DNA from: Lachnospiraceae bacterium KM106-2
GTDB lineage: Bacteria; Bacillota; Clostridia; Lachnospirales; Lachnospiraceae
Length of the DNA: 64,000 nucleotides
NCBI GenBank assembly: GCA_009731425.1
Contig: AP018794.1
Span: forward strand, 937,960-1,001,959
Direction of reading: 5' to 3'
Part shown: piece by piece, positions 27,680 to 36,200 of the stretch
How positions within the stretch are numbered: position 1 is the first letter of the stretch
Layout of the letters: every line of letters starts with the position of its first letter
The notes under the pieces: model-generated
What the model was told of the DNA's origin: nothing
What the model saw: only the letters and a program-made list of their open reading frames with translations
The model's database searches: none
Position numbers and translations under genes: made by a program

Positions 27680-27955
27680 ATGAGTTTTGCTGATTTCTTT
27701 AGAAAAAAAGCGTCTAGTAACATTGCGAAAGACAGACTAAAATTAGTTTTAGTTTCTGATCGTGCGAATTGTTCCCCAGAGATTATGGAACAAATTAAAA
27801 ACGATATTATTAATGTCATTTCAAAATATGTCGAGATTGATACGTCAGGATTAGATATTAAAATCACACAGACGGAATCTGAAGGAAATAACGGGTCTGT
27901 TCCAGCATTGTTTGCAAACATTCCAATCAAGGACCTTAAGACTTCCAAGAAATAA
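27680..27955 (+). CDS. minE: Cell division topological specificity factor MinE
   Basis: A 91-residue protein of family length. The N-terminus (ADFFRKKASSNIAKDRLKLV) carries the MinD-stimulating helix. The rest is the dimerisation domain. It drives pole-to-pole MinCD oscillation, a system many Gram-positive species lack. It follows minD by 16 bases. Confidence 0.94.
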   Translation: MSFADFFRKKASSNIAKDRLKLVLVSDRANCSPEIMEQIKNDIINVISKYVEIDTSGLDIKITQTESEGNNGSVPALFANIPIKDLKTSKK

Positions 27956-27967
27956 GGATGATATTAT

Positions 27968-29080
27968 ATGTTTAGTTTCAAACAGTACAACAGGAGAAAT
28001 TTTAATCTTTCTCTTGTCATGCTTGTATCCTTGCTTTGTTGCATTAGTTCTTATGCCATCAAGTTGTCGAATGGTGCTTCTTTTGCGAAGCAGTTGTTTG
28101 GACTTGTCATAGGGCTAGTTGTAATTTCAATCGTTTCACTGATCGACTATCATTTCATCTGTCGATTTGTAGGTGTTTATTATCTTGTTATCATTGGAAT
28201 GCTGGTAGCAGTAAGATTTACACCATTAGGTACCGATAAGGGCACTAACGCATATCGTTGGCTCGACCTTCCGGGATTTGATTTACAACCATCAGAATTT
28301 GCAAAGTTAACAATTATAATCGTTTTGGCTGTCGTATTCTGCCAGCTAGAGGATCGTATGGATAAATGGTCTACCTTAGCGATCACAGGAATAATTGCTA
28401 TGATACCAACATTTCTTATTATGAAACAGCCCGACTTATCATCAAGTCTTGTTATGGTATTCATTTTTACCATGATGATATTTGCTGCTGGTCTGTCGTA
28501 TAAGATTGTTACGACGGTATTGTGTATATCGTTGCCATCAATTGGATTTGCATTGTGGTATGTTATGCAACCGGGTGTTACTATTTTAGAAAATTACCAG
28601 AAAGGACGTATTTTAGGCTTTTTACGTCCAGATGAATACAAAGATCAGGTATGGCAGCAAGCAGAAGCAGTAAAAGCAATTGCCAGCGGAAGATTATATG
28701 GTAAGTTAATTTCAGAAGGACCAAGTAAGACAAGAGCATATTCTACCATTCCTGTTAACGAGAGTGACTTTATCTGGTCTGTTATCGGCGAAGAATTTGG
28801 ATTTTTAGGTTGTTGCCTAATCATTGGATTATTATGCTTGGTAATATACTTCTGTATTAAAGCAGCAAAAAATGCAAGAGATGATTTAGGAAGATTATTA
28901 GCAATTGGAATATCAGCATTGTTTATGTTCCAGGTATTTGCCAATATAGGTGTTGCTAGTATGATTCTACCAAATACAGGATTGCCACTACCATTTGTCA
29001 GCTACGGTTTAAGTTCGTTGCTGAGTAGTATGATGGCAATCGGAATTATTTTAAATATTGGACTTCAACAAAAAAAGTAA
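27968..29080 (+). CDS. rodA: SEDS glycosyltransferase RodA (FtsW/RodA/SpoVE family)
   Basis: A 370-residue polytopic protein with about ten helices. It contains GSRW-like NAYRWLDL, LQPSEFAKL with the conserved Glu-rich region, and the C-terminal PNTGLPLPFVSYGLSSLL. These proteins polymerise lipid II. Placement after PBP2, mre and min makes RodA more likely than FtsW, but the family members are close. Confidence 0.9.
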   Translation: MFSFKQYNRRNFNLSLVMLVSLLCCISSYAIKLSNGASFAKQLFGLVIGLVVISIVSLIDYHFICRFVGVYYLVIIGMLVAVRFTPLGTDKGTNAYRWLDLPGFDLQPSEFAKLTIIIVLAVVFCQLEDRMDKWSTLAITGIIAMIPTFLIMKQPDLSSSLVMVFIFTMMIFAAGLSYKIVTTVLCISLPSIGFALWYVMQPGVTILENYQKGRILGFLRPDEYKDQVWQQAEAVKAIASGRLYGKLISEGPSKTRAYSTIPVNESDFIWSVIGEEFGFLGCCLIIGLLCLVIYFCIKAAKNARDDLGRLLAIGISALFMFQVFANIGVASMILPNTGLPLPFVSYGLSSLLSSMMAIGIILNIGLQQKK

Positions 29081-29098
29081 CATAAGGGGGTAAGCGGA

Positions 29099-29494
29099 TT
29101 GAATATCGGTTTTATTGCACATGATGCAAAGAAAAAACTTATGCAGAATTTCTGTATTGCATATAGAGGAATCTTATGTAAACATGATCTTTTTGCTACA
29201 GGAACAACAGGAAGATTAATCGAAGAAGTAACTAATCTAAATATCCATAAATATTTAGCAGGACATCTTGGTGGTGAACAACAATTAGGGGCTCAGATTG
29301 AACATAATCAAATTGACTTAGTTGTATTCTTACGTGATCCATTGTCACCAAAATCACATGAACCAGATGTTAATAATGTTGTGAAATTATGTGATACACA
29401 CAATATTCCACTAGCAACGAATCTTGCAACAGCAGAATTGTTAGTTAAGGCGCTTGATCGAGGAGATCTTGATTGGCGTGAGATGGTTCGTTAA
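29099..29494 (+). CDS. mgsA: Methylglyoxal synthase
   Basis: A 131-residue enzyme that turns dihydroxyacetone phosphate into methylglyoxal and phosphate. The family motifs are present: FIAHDAKK at the N-terminus, TGTTGRLIEE in the phosphate site, and FLRDPLSPKSHEPDV with the catalytic Asp. The start is TTG 29099, 8 bases after AAGGGGG; no in-frame ATG fits. It sits inside a cell-shape operon, 18 bases after rodA. Confidence 0.95.
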   Translation: MNIGFIAHDAKKKLMQNFCIAYRGILCKHDLFATGTTGRLIEEVTNLNIHKYLAGHLGGEQQLGAQIEHNQIDLVVFLRDPLSPKSHEPDVNNVVKLCDTHNIPLATNLATAELLVKALDRGDLDWREMVR

Positions 29495-29526
29495 TTATTA
29501 GCAACTAGGGAAAGGAGAAAGACAGG

Positions 29527-30492
29527 ATGCGAAAGTATTTTATTGGTGTCCTACTTGCCGCTGTACTCCTGACGGGTTGTTCTTCTAGTGAGGAAATGCT
29601 CTCTTATGATAATGAAACCTCTACCTCATCAATCCAGGCCGTTTCATCAAATGATAAAGCGAAGCCATTAAGTAGTCAGGTATGTGTTATCCCAAAAGAT
29701 AAGCTGAGCACAAAAGATACAACTTTGGCTGCATCTGCTTCATTGTTAGTAGATGCATCAGAGGAAAAGATGATTTATGCAGACAATATATATCAGAAAC
29801 TGTATCCAGCCAGTATTACTAAAATTTTGACAACTTTAGTAACTCTAAAACATGGAAATCTTGATGATACAGTTACTTTTAGTAAAGAAGCAGCAAATAT
29901 CACTTATCCAGGAGCTAAATTATGTGGATTTAAAGAAGGAGATAAGATTAAACTGAAAGATCTTCTTTATGCGTTTATGATCTATTCTGGTAATGATGCA
30001 GGGCAAGCTATCGCTGAGCACATTGCTGGAAGCGAAGACGCATTTGCGGTTATGATGAATAAAGAAGCAAAAGCAGTTGGAGCATCAAATTCTAACTTTG
30101 TTAATCCGCATGGATTACATGATGATAATCATTATACGACAGCATATGATATTTATCTTATCTTTAATGAGTGCATAAAAAATGATACTTTTTTAGATAT
30201 CATAAATCAAGGTTCGATTACTGTTGATTATGAAACACAAGATGGTACGAAGAAACAAGCTACGTTTGCTAGTACCAATCGCTATCTAAAAGGTACCGCT
30301 CGTGCACCGCAAGGTATTACAGTCATCGGCGGTAAGACAGGAACGACGGATAAGGCAGGATCCTGCCTTGTATTATATTCACAGGATTCCATGAAAAAAG
30401 GGTATATTTCGGTTGTATTAAATGCCAGAACTGGTACGGAACTATTTAGCGAAATGACCTATTTATTAGGAAAAACAACAAAAGACCAATGA
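29527..30492 (+). CDS. Lipoprotein D-alanyl-D-alanine carboxypeptidase (DacF-like)
   Basis: A 321-residue low-molecular-weight PBP. The lipobox LLTGC puts the lipidated cysteine at residue 18. The catalytic motifs are S96-I-T-K99, S154-G-N156 and KTG in GGKTGTTDK. It trims the terminal D-Ala from stem peptides. It lacks the C-terminal amphipathic anchor of DacA types, which the lipid anchor replaces. Last gene of the envelope operon; its stop codon lies within the terminator. Confidence 0.92.
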   Translation: MRKYFIGVLLAAVLLTGCSSSEEMLSYDNETSTSSIQAVSSNDKAKPLSSQVCVIPKDKLSTKDTTLAASASLLVDASEEKMIYADNIYQKLYPASITKILTTLVTLKHGNLDDTVTFSKEAANITYPGAKLCGFKEGDKIKLKDLLYAFMIYSGNDAGQAIAEHIAGSEDAFAVMMNKEAKAVGASNSNFVNPHGLHDDNHYTTAYDIYLIFNECIKNDTFLDIINQGSITVDYETQDGTKKQATFASTNRYLKGTARAPQGITVIGGKTGTTDKAGSCLVLYSQDSMKKGYISVVLNARTGTELFSEMTYLLGKTTKDQ

Positions 30493-30518
30493 TCAATCGT
30501 TGGTCTTTTGTTGTATAT
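30475..30518 (+). terminator. Operon terminator overlapping the carboxypeptidase stop codon
   Basis: A perfect 15-bp stem (30475-30489 with 30500-30514). The left arm is the end of the coding region and the TGA stop is in the loop. Confidence 0.9.
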
Positions 30519-30627
30519 TTCTTTGGGAAAATTGTAAGAAACTTTGTTTTAACTTCATGATTATCTGGCATTTATGGTTGTCTATTAACATATAATTCAA
30601 ATAGCAGACACATAAGGAGGAGATATT

Positions 30628-31047
30628 ATGTTTCAGATTATTGCAGGTGAGAAAGGGAAAGGTAAAACTAAATTGTTGATTTCTAAGGCTAACGAGGATA
30701 TCTACGAGACTAAAGGAAGTCTGGTATATCTAGATAAGAACAACAAGCACATGTATGAACTGAGTAATAAAATCCGGCTAATAAACACGAGGGATTATTC
30801 CATTGATAGTGCAAATGAGTTTTGTGGCTTCATTTCTGGTGTCATTTCTTCAGATCACGATTTAGAAAAGGTTTATTTTGATAGTTTCCTTAAGATTGGC
30901 TGCATTAAGATAGACGAACTCGAATCGATATTAAATAAGCTTAAAGATATCTCTGACAGATTCAATATAGATTTTATATTGAGTATCTCCCTTAATAAAG
31001 AAAACATTCCCGAATCCTTCCATGATAAAATTGTAGTTGCACTGTAA
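30628..31047 (+). CDS. Small P-loop protein of unknown role
   Basis: A 139-residue protein beginning with Walker A GEKGKGKT (residues 7-14) and a LVYLDKNNKHMYELS segment. No clear Walker B or AAA features follow. Similar short P-loop proteins are often labelled ATP-binding or PilT-like in Lachnospiraceae, without proof. AAGGAGGAG precedes the ATG. It is a single gene ended by a strong hairpin. Confidence 0.75.
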   Translation: MFQIIAGEKGKGKTKLLISKANEDIYETKGSLVYLDKNNKHMYELSNKIRLINTRDYSIDSANEFCGFISGVISSDHDLEKVYFDSFLKIGCIKIDELESILNKLKDISDRFNIDFILSISLNKENIPESFHDKIVVAL

Positions 31048-31065
31048 TAAAGAAAAGTATAGAAG

Positions 31066-31118
31066 AAGTGCGCATTTTTTGCATTATTTTATAATATGCA
31101 AAAAAATGCGCACTTTTT
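31066..31118. terminator. Bidirectional terminator
   Basis: A long stem (31066-31084 with 31096-31115, one extra A) flanked by A- and T-rich sequence on both sides serves the P-loop gene on + and the DUF378 gene converging on -. Confidence 0.9.
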
Positions 31119-31145
31119 TCTTCAATCGAATGAATCGATTATGGA

Positions 31146-31346
31146 TTAATCGTTGTTACCAATCCTTCCGAAGAAACTTATTACATAAAGTCCGCAAATA
31201 CCAATGATAGCGTAGATGACACGTGACCAAACTGTCATGTCGCCAAAAATAACTCTGACTAAATCGAAATTGAAGAAGCCAATTAGGCCCCAGTTGATTG
31301 CTCCGATAATAACTAATAGGTGAGCAATATAGTCTAGTGTTTTCAC
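31146..31346 (-). CDS. DUF378-family small membrane protein
   Basis: A 66-residue protein with two membrane helices. The N-terminal LDYIAHLLVIIGAINWGLIG and FNFDLVRVIFG segments mark the DUF378 family, whose function is unknown. I chose GTG at 31346 (minus strand), which follows AAAGGAGG at good distance; a longer start at 31409 has no ribosome site. One of only two minus-strand genes in the window. Confidence 0.85.
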   Translation of the reverse strand: MKTLDYIAHLLVIIGAINWGLIGFFNFDLVRVIFGDMTVWSRVIYAIIGICGLYVISFFGRIGNND

Positions 31347-31513
31347 AAAAAAGACCTCCTTTACTTTTCTAATAGTTTTTCCAATATATATAAAATTATA
31401 CAAATTCAATTTTTTATCAATTAATTGTAATAAATACTTTAAAAATTGCTGAAAAAACAGTATAATATTATTGCATGAGTATAAAATTATGGAATTACAT
31501 TGGAGGATTTACC

Positions 31514-32902
31514 TTGAAACAGAATAGAAAGGTCGTTAAATATAGAAGACCGATTCAGATAAATGTTGGTGTAATGCTATTTGCAATTATAGCAATTTAC
31601 ATACTGATCCAAATTATTATATATTTTTCATCAAATCATATGTCGATTTATGAAGTAACCGAACAAGGGGTGTCTCAACAATCTTCGTATGATGGGATTA
31701 TAATCCGAGACGAAAAGGTTTTTAAAACAGATCAAGCAGGTTTTATCAATTATTATGCAACAGAGGGTGATAAAATTGGTAAGAATCAAACGATATATTC
31801 TGTAGATGAAACTGGGGAAGCAGAGAAGTTATTAGCTCAGTCAGAAGATAGTAAACAATTAAGTAATGAGGATGCATCCGATATACGTGAAATGATCAAT
31901 AATTTTAAAGGTTCATATACAAACAGTAATTTTAGCACAGTTACAAGCTTTAAATACCAAGTAGAAGGCACTGTACTACAGCTGTCGAATGTTAATAAAT
32001 TAGATGAAATTAAGAAATTATTAAAGAAGAGCGGTAATGCCGGAAAGTTTTCAGTTAAGAAGACGTCAGAAAGTGGAATCGTATCTTATTCGGTTGATGG
32101 TTATGAGAACTTAAAGGCGTCAGCTATTTCGGATGCTAAATTCAAGCAAGATAAATATGAGCGTACCGAATTACGTACGACAGATGAGAAGAGTAGTAAC
32201 TCTCCAGTCTATAAGTTAATTCGTTCCGATAACTGGTCGATCGTTGTTCCGATCACCAATGATGATTACAAGCTATTAAAAGATAAGAAGACGGTAAATA
32301 TTACTTTTTTAAAGAATCGAATCAGCGCAAACGCATCAGTAAACATTATTCAGAATGGAGACAAGCTATATGCGGAATTAAGCTTATCTCGATATTTAGA
32401 TCAATTTTTAAATGATCGTTTTGTTTCAATCCAGATTCGTTATCAGTCAGCAAAAGGATTAAAAATTCCTAAGACAAGCGTTATGGACAGAAAGTTCTAC
32501 CGAATTCCACTCACTTATTTTAGTAAGAGTGGCGCGAGTGGTGACAATGGAGTTACTGTTGTGAAGTATAGTGAGAATGGAGAGGCGAAAGCAAAATTTA
32601 TTCCTGCTACTATTTATAAACAAGATAAGAAATATGGCTATATTGATTCTTCTTTACTAGATGCAGGTGATATCTTAAAGTCTCCATCGAGTGGTGGTGA
32701 TTTTACGGTAGGAAGAACGTCTAAGTTTAAAATTGTTTACAACGTAAATAAAGGATATACCGTATTCCGCTTAGTTGATATCATTTACGAAAATGAAGAA
32801 TACTATCTTGTATCAGATGATACGAAATATGGCTTATCAACATATGATCATATCGTAACCAATGCGTTAACGGTTGAAAATAAGCAGATTATTAATGAAT
32901 AA
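31514..32902 (+). CDS. HlyD-like membrane-anchored protein
   Basis: A 462-residue protein with one N-terminal membrane helix (about 15-38) and a large outer part. The segment after the helix (YDGIIIRDEKVFKTDQAG...YYATEGDKIGKNQTIY) looks like the split lipoyl/barrel-sandwich domain of HlyD-type adaptors. It lacks the usual long coiled hairpin, and no ABC or RND partner is nearby, so a transport role is unproved. I chose TTG 31514, 7 bases after TTGGAGG; an ATG at 31475 has no ribosome site and lies about 9 bases after a TATAAT, which would make it leaderless. It starts the yggS-sepF-divIVA cluster. Confidence 0.72.
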   Translation: MKQNRKVVKYRRPIQINVGVMLFAIIAIYILIQIIIYFSSNHMSIYEVTEQGVSQQSSYDGIIIRDEKVFKTDQAGFINYYATEGDKIGKNQTIYSVDETGEAEKLLAQSEDSKQLSNEDASDIREMINNFKGSYTNSNFSTVTSFKYQVEGTVLQLSNVNKLDEIKKLLKKSGNAGKFSVKKTSESGIVSYSVDGYENLKASAISDAKFKQDKYERTELRTTDEKSSNSPVYKLIRSDNWSIVVPITNDDYKLLKDKKTVNITFLKNRISANASVNIIQNGDKLYAELSLSRYLDQFLNDRFVSIQIRYQSAKGLKIPKTSVMDRKFYRIPLTYFSKSGASGDNGVTVVKYSENGEAKAKFIPATIYKQDKKYGYIDSSLLDAGDILKSPSSGGDFTVGRTSKFKIVYNVNKGYTVFRLVDIIYENEEYYLVSDDTKYGLSTYDHIVTNALTVENKQIINE

Positions 32903-32928
32903 GTAACCAATAGGAAAGGATGACCATT

Positions 32929-33624
32929 ATGGTTAAAGAAAACTTAAAGGAAGTAGAATCTCGCATCGAAAATGCATGTAAGAGAGCAGGACGAAGCCGT
33001 GATGAAGTTACTTTAATTGCTGTAAGCAAGACCAAACCGGTATCCATGATCCGAGAAGTAATGGATGCTGGAGTTAAGGAATTTGGTGAAAATAAAGTAC
33101 AGGAACTGTCTTCTAAGCTGGAAGAGATCAAAGAACCCCTTCACTGGCATTTAATTGGTCATTTACAAAGGAACAAAGTAAAATACATTGTAGATAAAGT
33201 CGCTTTGATTCATTCTGTAGATTCTTATCGACTTGCAGAACAGATTAATAAAGAAGCTGAGAAGTACAATATTATCGTTAAAATATTGATAGAAGTTAAC
33301 ATCGCAAAAGAGGATACAAAGTTTGGTGTGATGGAAGAGGAGGTAGAACCTCTGCTTACTCAAATTTCCAAACTAGAACATGTAAAAGTATGTGGATTGA
33401 TGACAATTGCACCATTTGTGGAGAATCCAGAAGAAAATCGTGTTCATTTTAGAGAATTGCGAAAATTACAGGTTGACATAAAAAACAAAAACATTGATAA
33501 TATTTCTATGGATATTTTGTCGATGGGTATGACAAATGATTATGAAATCGCAATCGAAGAAGGTGCTACTATGGTTCGTGTAGGAACAGGAATCTTTGGT
33601 GCACGTAATTATGCAATCAATTAG
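32929..33624 (+). CDS. YggS-family PLP homeostasis protein
   Basis: A 231-residue single-domain PLP-binding protein (YggS/YlmE/PROSC). Seen: LIAVSKTKP with the PLP lysine, FGENKVQEL, HWHLIGHLQRNK and SMGMTNDYEIAIEEGATMVRVGTGIFG. It keeps free PLP in balance and has no known catalytic activity. ATG 32929 is preferred because the earlier ATG at 32920 is inside the AGGAAAGGA ribosome site. The ylmE-sepF-yggT-ylmH-divIVA order is conserved in Firmicutes. Confidence 0.94.
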   Translation: MVKENLKEVESRIENACKRAGRSRDEVTLIAVSKTKPVSMIREVMDAGVKEFGENKVQELSSKLEEIKEPLHWHLIGHLQRNKVKYIVDKVALIHSVDSYRLAEQINKEAEKYNIIVKILIEVNIAKEDTKFGVMEEEVEPLLTQISKLEHVKVCGLMTIAPFVENPEENRVHFRELRKLQVDIKNKNIDNISMDILSMGMTNDYEIAIEEGATMVRVGTGIFGARNYAIN

Positions 33625-33673
33625 TTATGAGGGCATAACAATTATTTTTATAGAATAGATAGGAGATATAAAT

Positions 33674-34249
33674 ATGGCGAGTATGATTAAGGATTTTTTA
33701 GGCTATCTCAAGCTGGGGGATGAAGAAGAGTTTGATGATTACGATGAATTAGAAGAAGAAAATGAGAAAAGACATTCTGAAAGAGCTGAGAGACCAGAGA
33801 AGACAGAACGTCATTCTACAACTAAATCATTCCAAAGTTTATCATCAAAAAGCGAGGATCGTGAAGCAGCAGCTGATACGAAGAGAGAAAGGAATAATTA
33901 CCGTATGGAAAGAACGGCGAGTAATAAAATTGTACCAATCCGCACTACTTCAAAAGGCTTAGAAGTTTGTATTATGAAACCTTCTTCTTTTGAAGACGCT
34001 CAGGAGATCTGCGATATGCTATTAACAGGACGTGCTTCTGTTGTGAATTTAGAAGGGTTTGATCCTCTAGATGCCCAAAGAATTATGGACTTTATTTCTG
34101 GATGTATTTATGCTATCAATGGTAAATTACATCAGATCTCAAAATACATTTTTATCTTTTCACCAGAATCTATCGATATTTCAGGAGATTATCTTGAATT
34201 TATGCCCGATGATGGATTTGAAGTGCCAACACTAAATAAGGAATTTTAA
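33674..34249 (+). CDS. sepF: Cell division protein SepF
   Basis: A 191-residue protein. The N-terminal MASMIKDFLGYLKLG is the membrane-binding amphipathic helix. A charged low-complexity linker (about 20-90) leads to the SepF core domain (about 95-180), with SFEDAQEICDMLLTGRASVVNLEG. SepF rings tie FtsZ to the membrane. GGAGA precedes the ATG. Confidence 0.95.
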   Translation: MASMIKDFLGYLKLGDEEEFDDYDELEEENEKRHSERAERPEKTERHSTTKSFQSLSSKSEDREAAADTKRERNNYRMERTASNKIVPIRTTSKGLEVCIMKPSSFEDAQEICDMLLTGRASVVNLEGFDPLDAQRIMDFISGCIYAINGKLHQISKYIFIFSPESIDISGDYLEFMPDDGFEVPTLNKEF

Positions 34250-34254
34250 ATTGT

Positions 34255-34524
34255 ATGGTGACACTTTTATTAGAAACGCTATATATCTTTTTTCTGATAC
34301 TAGAATATTTGTTACTGACTTATGTGTTTTTATCTTGGATTCCACCTCTACGTAAGGTAAGAGAATCCATTGGTGTCTTTTTAGAACCACTATTTTTATG
34401 GATACGTACTCTATTAAAAAGAAGTGTGTTCCGTACTAATTTTATTGACTTTACACCTATGATCGCTCTTGTTATCATAGTGTATTGTCAGACATTATTT
34501 GCACAGTTATTGACTGGAGTATAA
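34255..34524 (+). CDS. YggT-family membrane protein
   Basis: An 89-residue protein with two membrane helices separated by a loop and a conserved PP...R...FLEPLF segment. The family is linked to division or osmotic balance without a settled function. It is 5 bases after sepF, and its ribosome site (AAGGAAT) lies in the end of sepF. Confidence 0.9.
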   Translation: MVTLLLETLYIFFLILEYLLLTYVFLSWIPPLRKVRESIGVFLEPLFLWIRTLLKRSVFRTNFIDFTPMIALVIIVYCQTLFAQLLTGV

Positions 34525-34527
34525 AAT

Positions 34528-35286
34528 ATGAATGACAAAGAGGAACAACTATTTGCGAAACGATTATTAGAGTTAGCAAATAGTGCGTACTATAAGGGAA
34601 TACCGAAATATACTGATTTCATGAATTTGAATGAAATCAGTATATTTCTATCTATGTTAAAAGAACTTCCTAAAATAGATTATCGATTTGAGGGCGGTTA
34701 TGATGGTGCAGAGAGAAAGATTCTTTCTTTTTATCAAAAAGAGTCTTATATTGAGCCCGAATTTGATATTGCTATTTTGGAGATTAAGCCATTAAATGCT
34801 AAGTTTAGCGATGATCTGACACATAGAGACTATTTAGGTGCTATTCTTAACTTAGGGATCGATCGGAGTAAAACAGGGGATATCTTACTGATGGAAGATA
34901 AGACCTATTTGTTCTGTGATGGAAGAATTGCCACATTTCTGACGGATTCTTTATGTAAGATCAAGCATACCAATGTAAGTTGTAGGCAAGTAGATCATGC
35001 AGATTTTCACTATGAACCTAAGTTTGAACAGATCAGCGGAAGTATTTCTTCTGAGAGGATCGATTGTGTCATTCCTCTTGCTTTTAAAGGCTCTCGAAGC
35101 GGTATGAGTCATTTAATCGCCGCTGGAAAAGTCTATGTAAATGGTAAGCTGATGCAATCGAATAGCTATCAGCTGAAAGAGGATGATGTTATCTCGGTTC
35201 GTGGATATGGAAAGTTTATTTATAAGGGATATACGAATCAGACAAAAAAAGGTCGTTTTTATGCGACGCTATTAAAATACATTTAG
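34528..35286 (+). CDS. YlmH-family S4 RNA-binding protein
   Basis: A 252-residue protein with a C-terminal S4 RNA-binding domain (about 180-240: GSRSGMSHLIAAGKVYVNGK ...). YlmH in Bacillus acts on stalled ribosomes carrying peptidyl-tRNA. It follows the YggT gene by 3 bases and precedes divIVA, the conserved ylm order. Confidence 0.92.
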   Translation: MNDKEEQLFAKRLLELANSAYYKGIPKYTDFMNLNEISIFLSMLKELPKIDYRFEGGYDGAERKILSFYQKESYIEPEFDIAILEIKPLNAKFSDDLTHRDYLGAILNLGIDRSKTGDILLMEDKTYLFCDGRIATFLTDSLCKIKHTNVSCRQVDHADFHYEPKFEQISGSISSERIDCVIPLAFKGSRSGMSHLIAAGKVYVNGKLMQSNSYQLKEDDVISVRGYGKFIYKGYTNQTKKGRFYATLLKYI

Positions 35287-35296
35287 GGGGAATTCG

Positions 35297-36088
35297 ATGC
35301 TAACACCAATTGAAATTCAAGGAAAAGTATTCAAATCAGGGATTGGATATGATAAAAAAGAAGTAGAGTTATATTTAAAGCAAATTGCAGCTGATTATGA
35401 AAGTGTATATAAAGAAAATGTCGAACTTAATGACAAGATTAATGTTTTAAGTGAAGGAATTCAGTACTATAAAACCATTGAGAAGACATTACAAAAGGCT
35501 TTGGTATTAGCAGAAAAGACAGCGGAAGAAACTCAGAATGCCGCTGAAGAAAAGGCTAAAACAATCATTTCTGATGCGAACGTAAAAGCAAAAGAAATTG
35601 TTTTTGAATCAAAGAAGGAATTAGATCGTATTCATCTTCAGATTATGAATATGACTACACAGTATGAGAAGTTCCGTTTGCAATTTAAACAATTAGCTAA
35701 TACTCAACTTGAAATTTTAAATAGTAATGCATTTGATCTAAAAATAGCAGATCTTAGTACTTATACAGATCAAGCTTCTTCTGAATTTGCAACTGCAAGT
35801 GAAGCACAACCTGTTGTAGAGGATGTGGCAACTGAACCAGTAGAAGTATTGAAAGAAGAAGTAAAGGAAGCTGTTAAGGAAGAAGCTGTTGAAGAGCCGG
35901 TAAAACCATTAACAGCGGATGAAGTAAACCTTATTGATCATATTGAACTAAATCCTGATATTATTAATTTTGATGAGGCTCCTAAGAAAGAGGAAGCAAA
36001 AGAAACAGTATCAAATGAATATGATATGAAGGAAATGAAAGCGGAAGATACATCAAGTGATTTTGAATTTATGGATCTTGATGATTAA
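35297..36088 (+). CDS. divIVA: Cell division / polarity protein DivIVA
   Basis: A 263-residue coiled-coil protein. The N-terminal LTPIEIQGKVFKSGIGYDKKEVELYL is the DivIVA membrane-binding domain. A coiled coil follows (about 30-150), then an acidic Glu/Val-rich tail (about 165-263) with little order. It marks curved membrane at septa and poles. The RBS is GGGGG before the ATG. The presence of both minCDE and divIVA in one genome is notable. Confidence 0.93.
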   Translation: MLTPIEIQGKVFKSGIGYDKKEVELYLKQIAADYESVYKENVELNDKINVLSEGIQYYKTIEKTLQKALVLAEKTAEETQNAAEEKAKTIISDANVKAKEIVFESKKELDRIHLQIMNMTTQYEKFRLQFKQLANTQLEILNSNAFDLKIADLSTYTDQASSEFATASEAQPVVEDVATEPVEVLKEEVKEAVKEEAVEEPVKPLTADEVNLIDHIELNPDIINFDEAPKKEEAKETVSNEYDMKEMKAEDTSSDFEFMDLDD

Positions 36089-36092
36089 TACA

Positions 36093-36125
36093 GAAAAAGA
36101 GATTTCTTAGGAAGTCTCTTTTTTG
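36093..36125 (+). terminator. Rho-independent terminator after divIVA
   Basis: AAAAGAGA and TCTCTTTT enclose a small loop, followed by a T run. It ends the sepF-divIVA cluster. Confidence 0.8.
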
Positions 36126-36200
36126 TTTGTCGGTATAGTGACTATTTTGTTAGTTGAATGCAAATACTCTTCTTATATGAGTATATTGGAGTGGAGCAAG

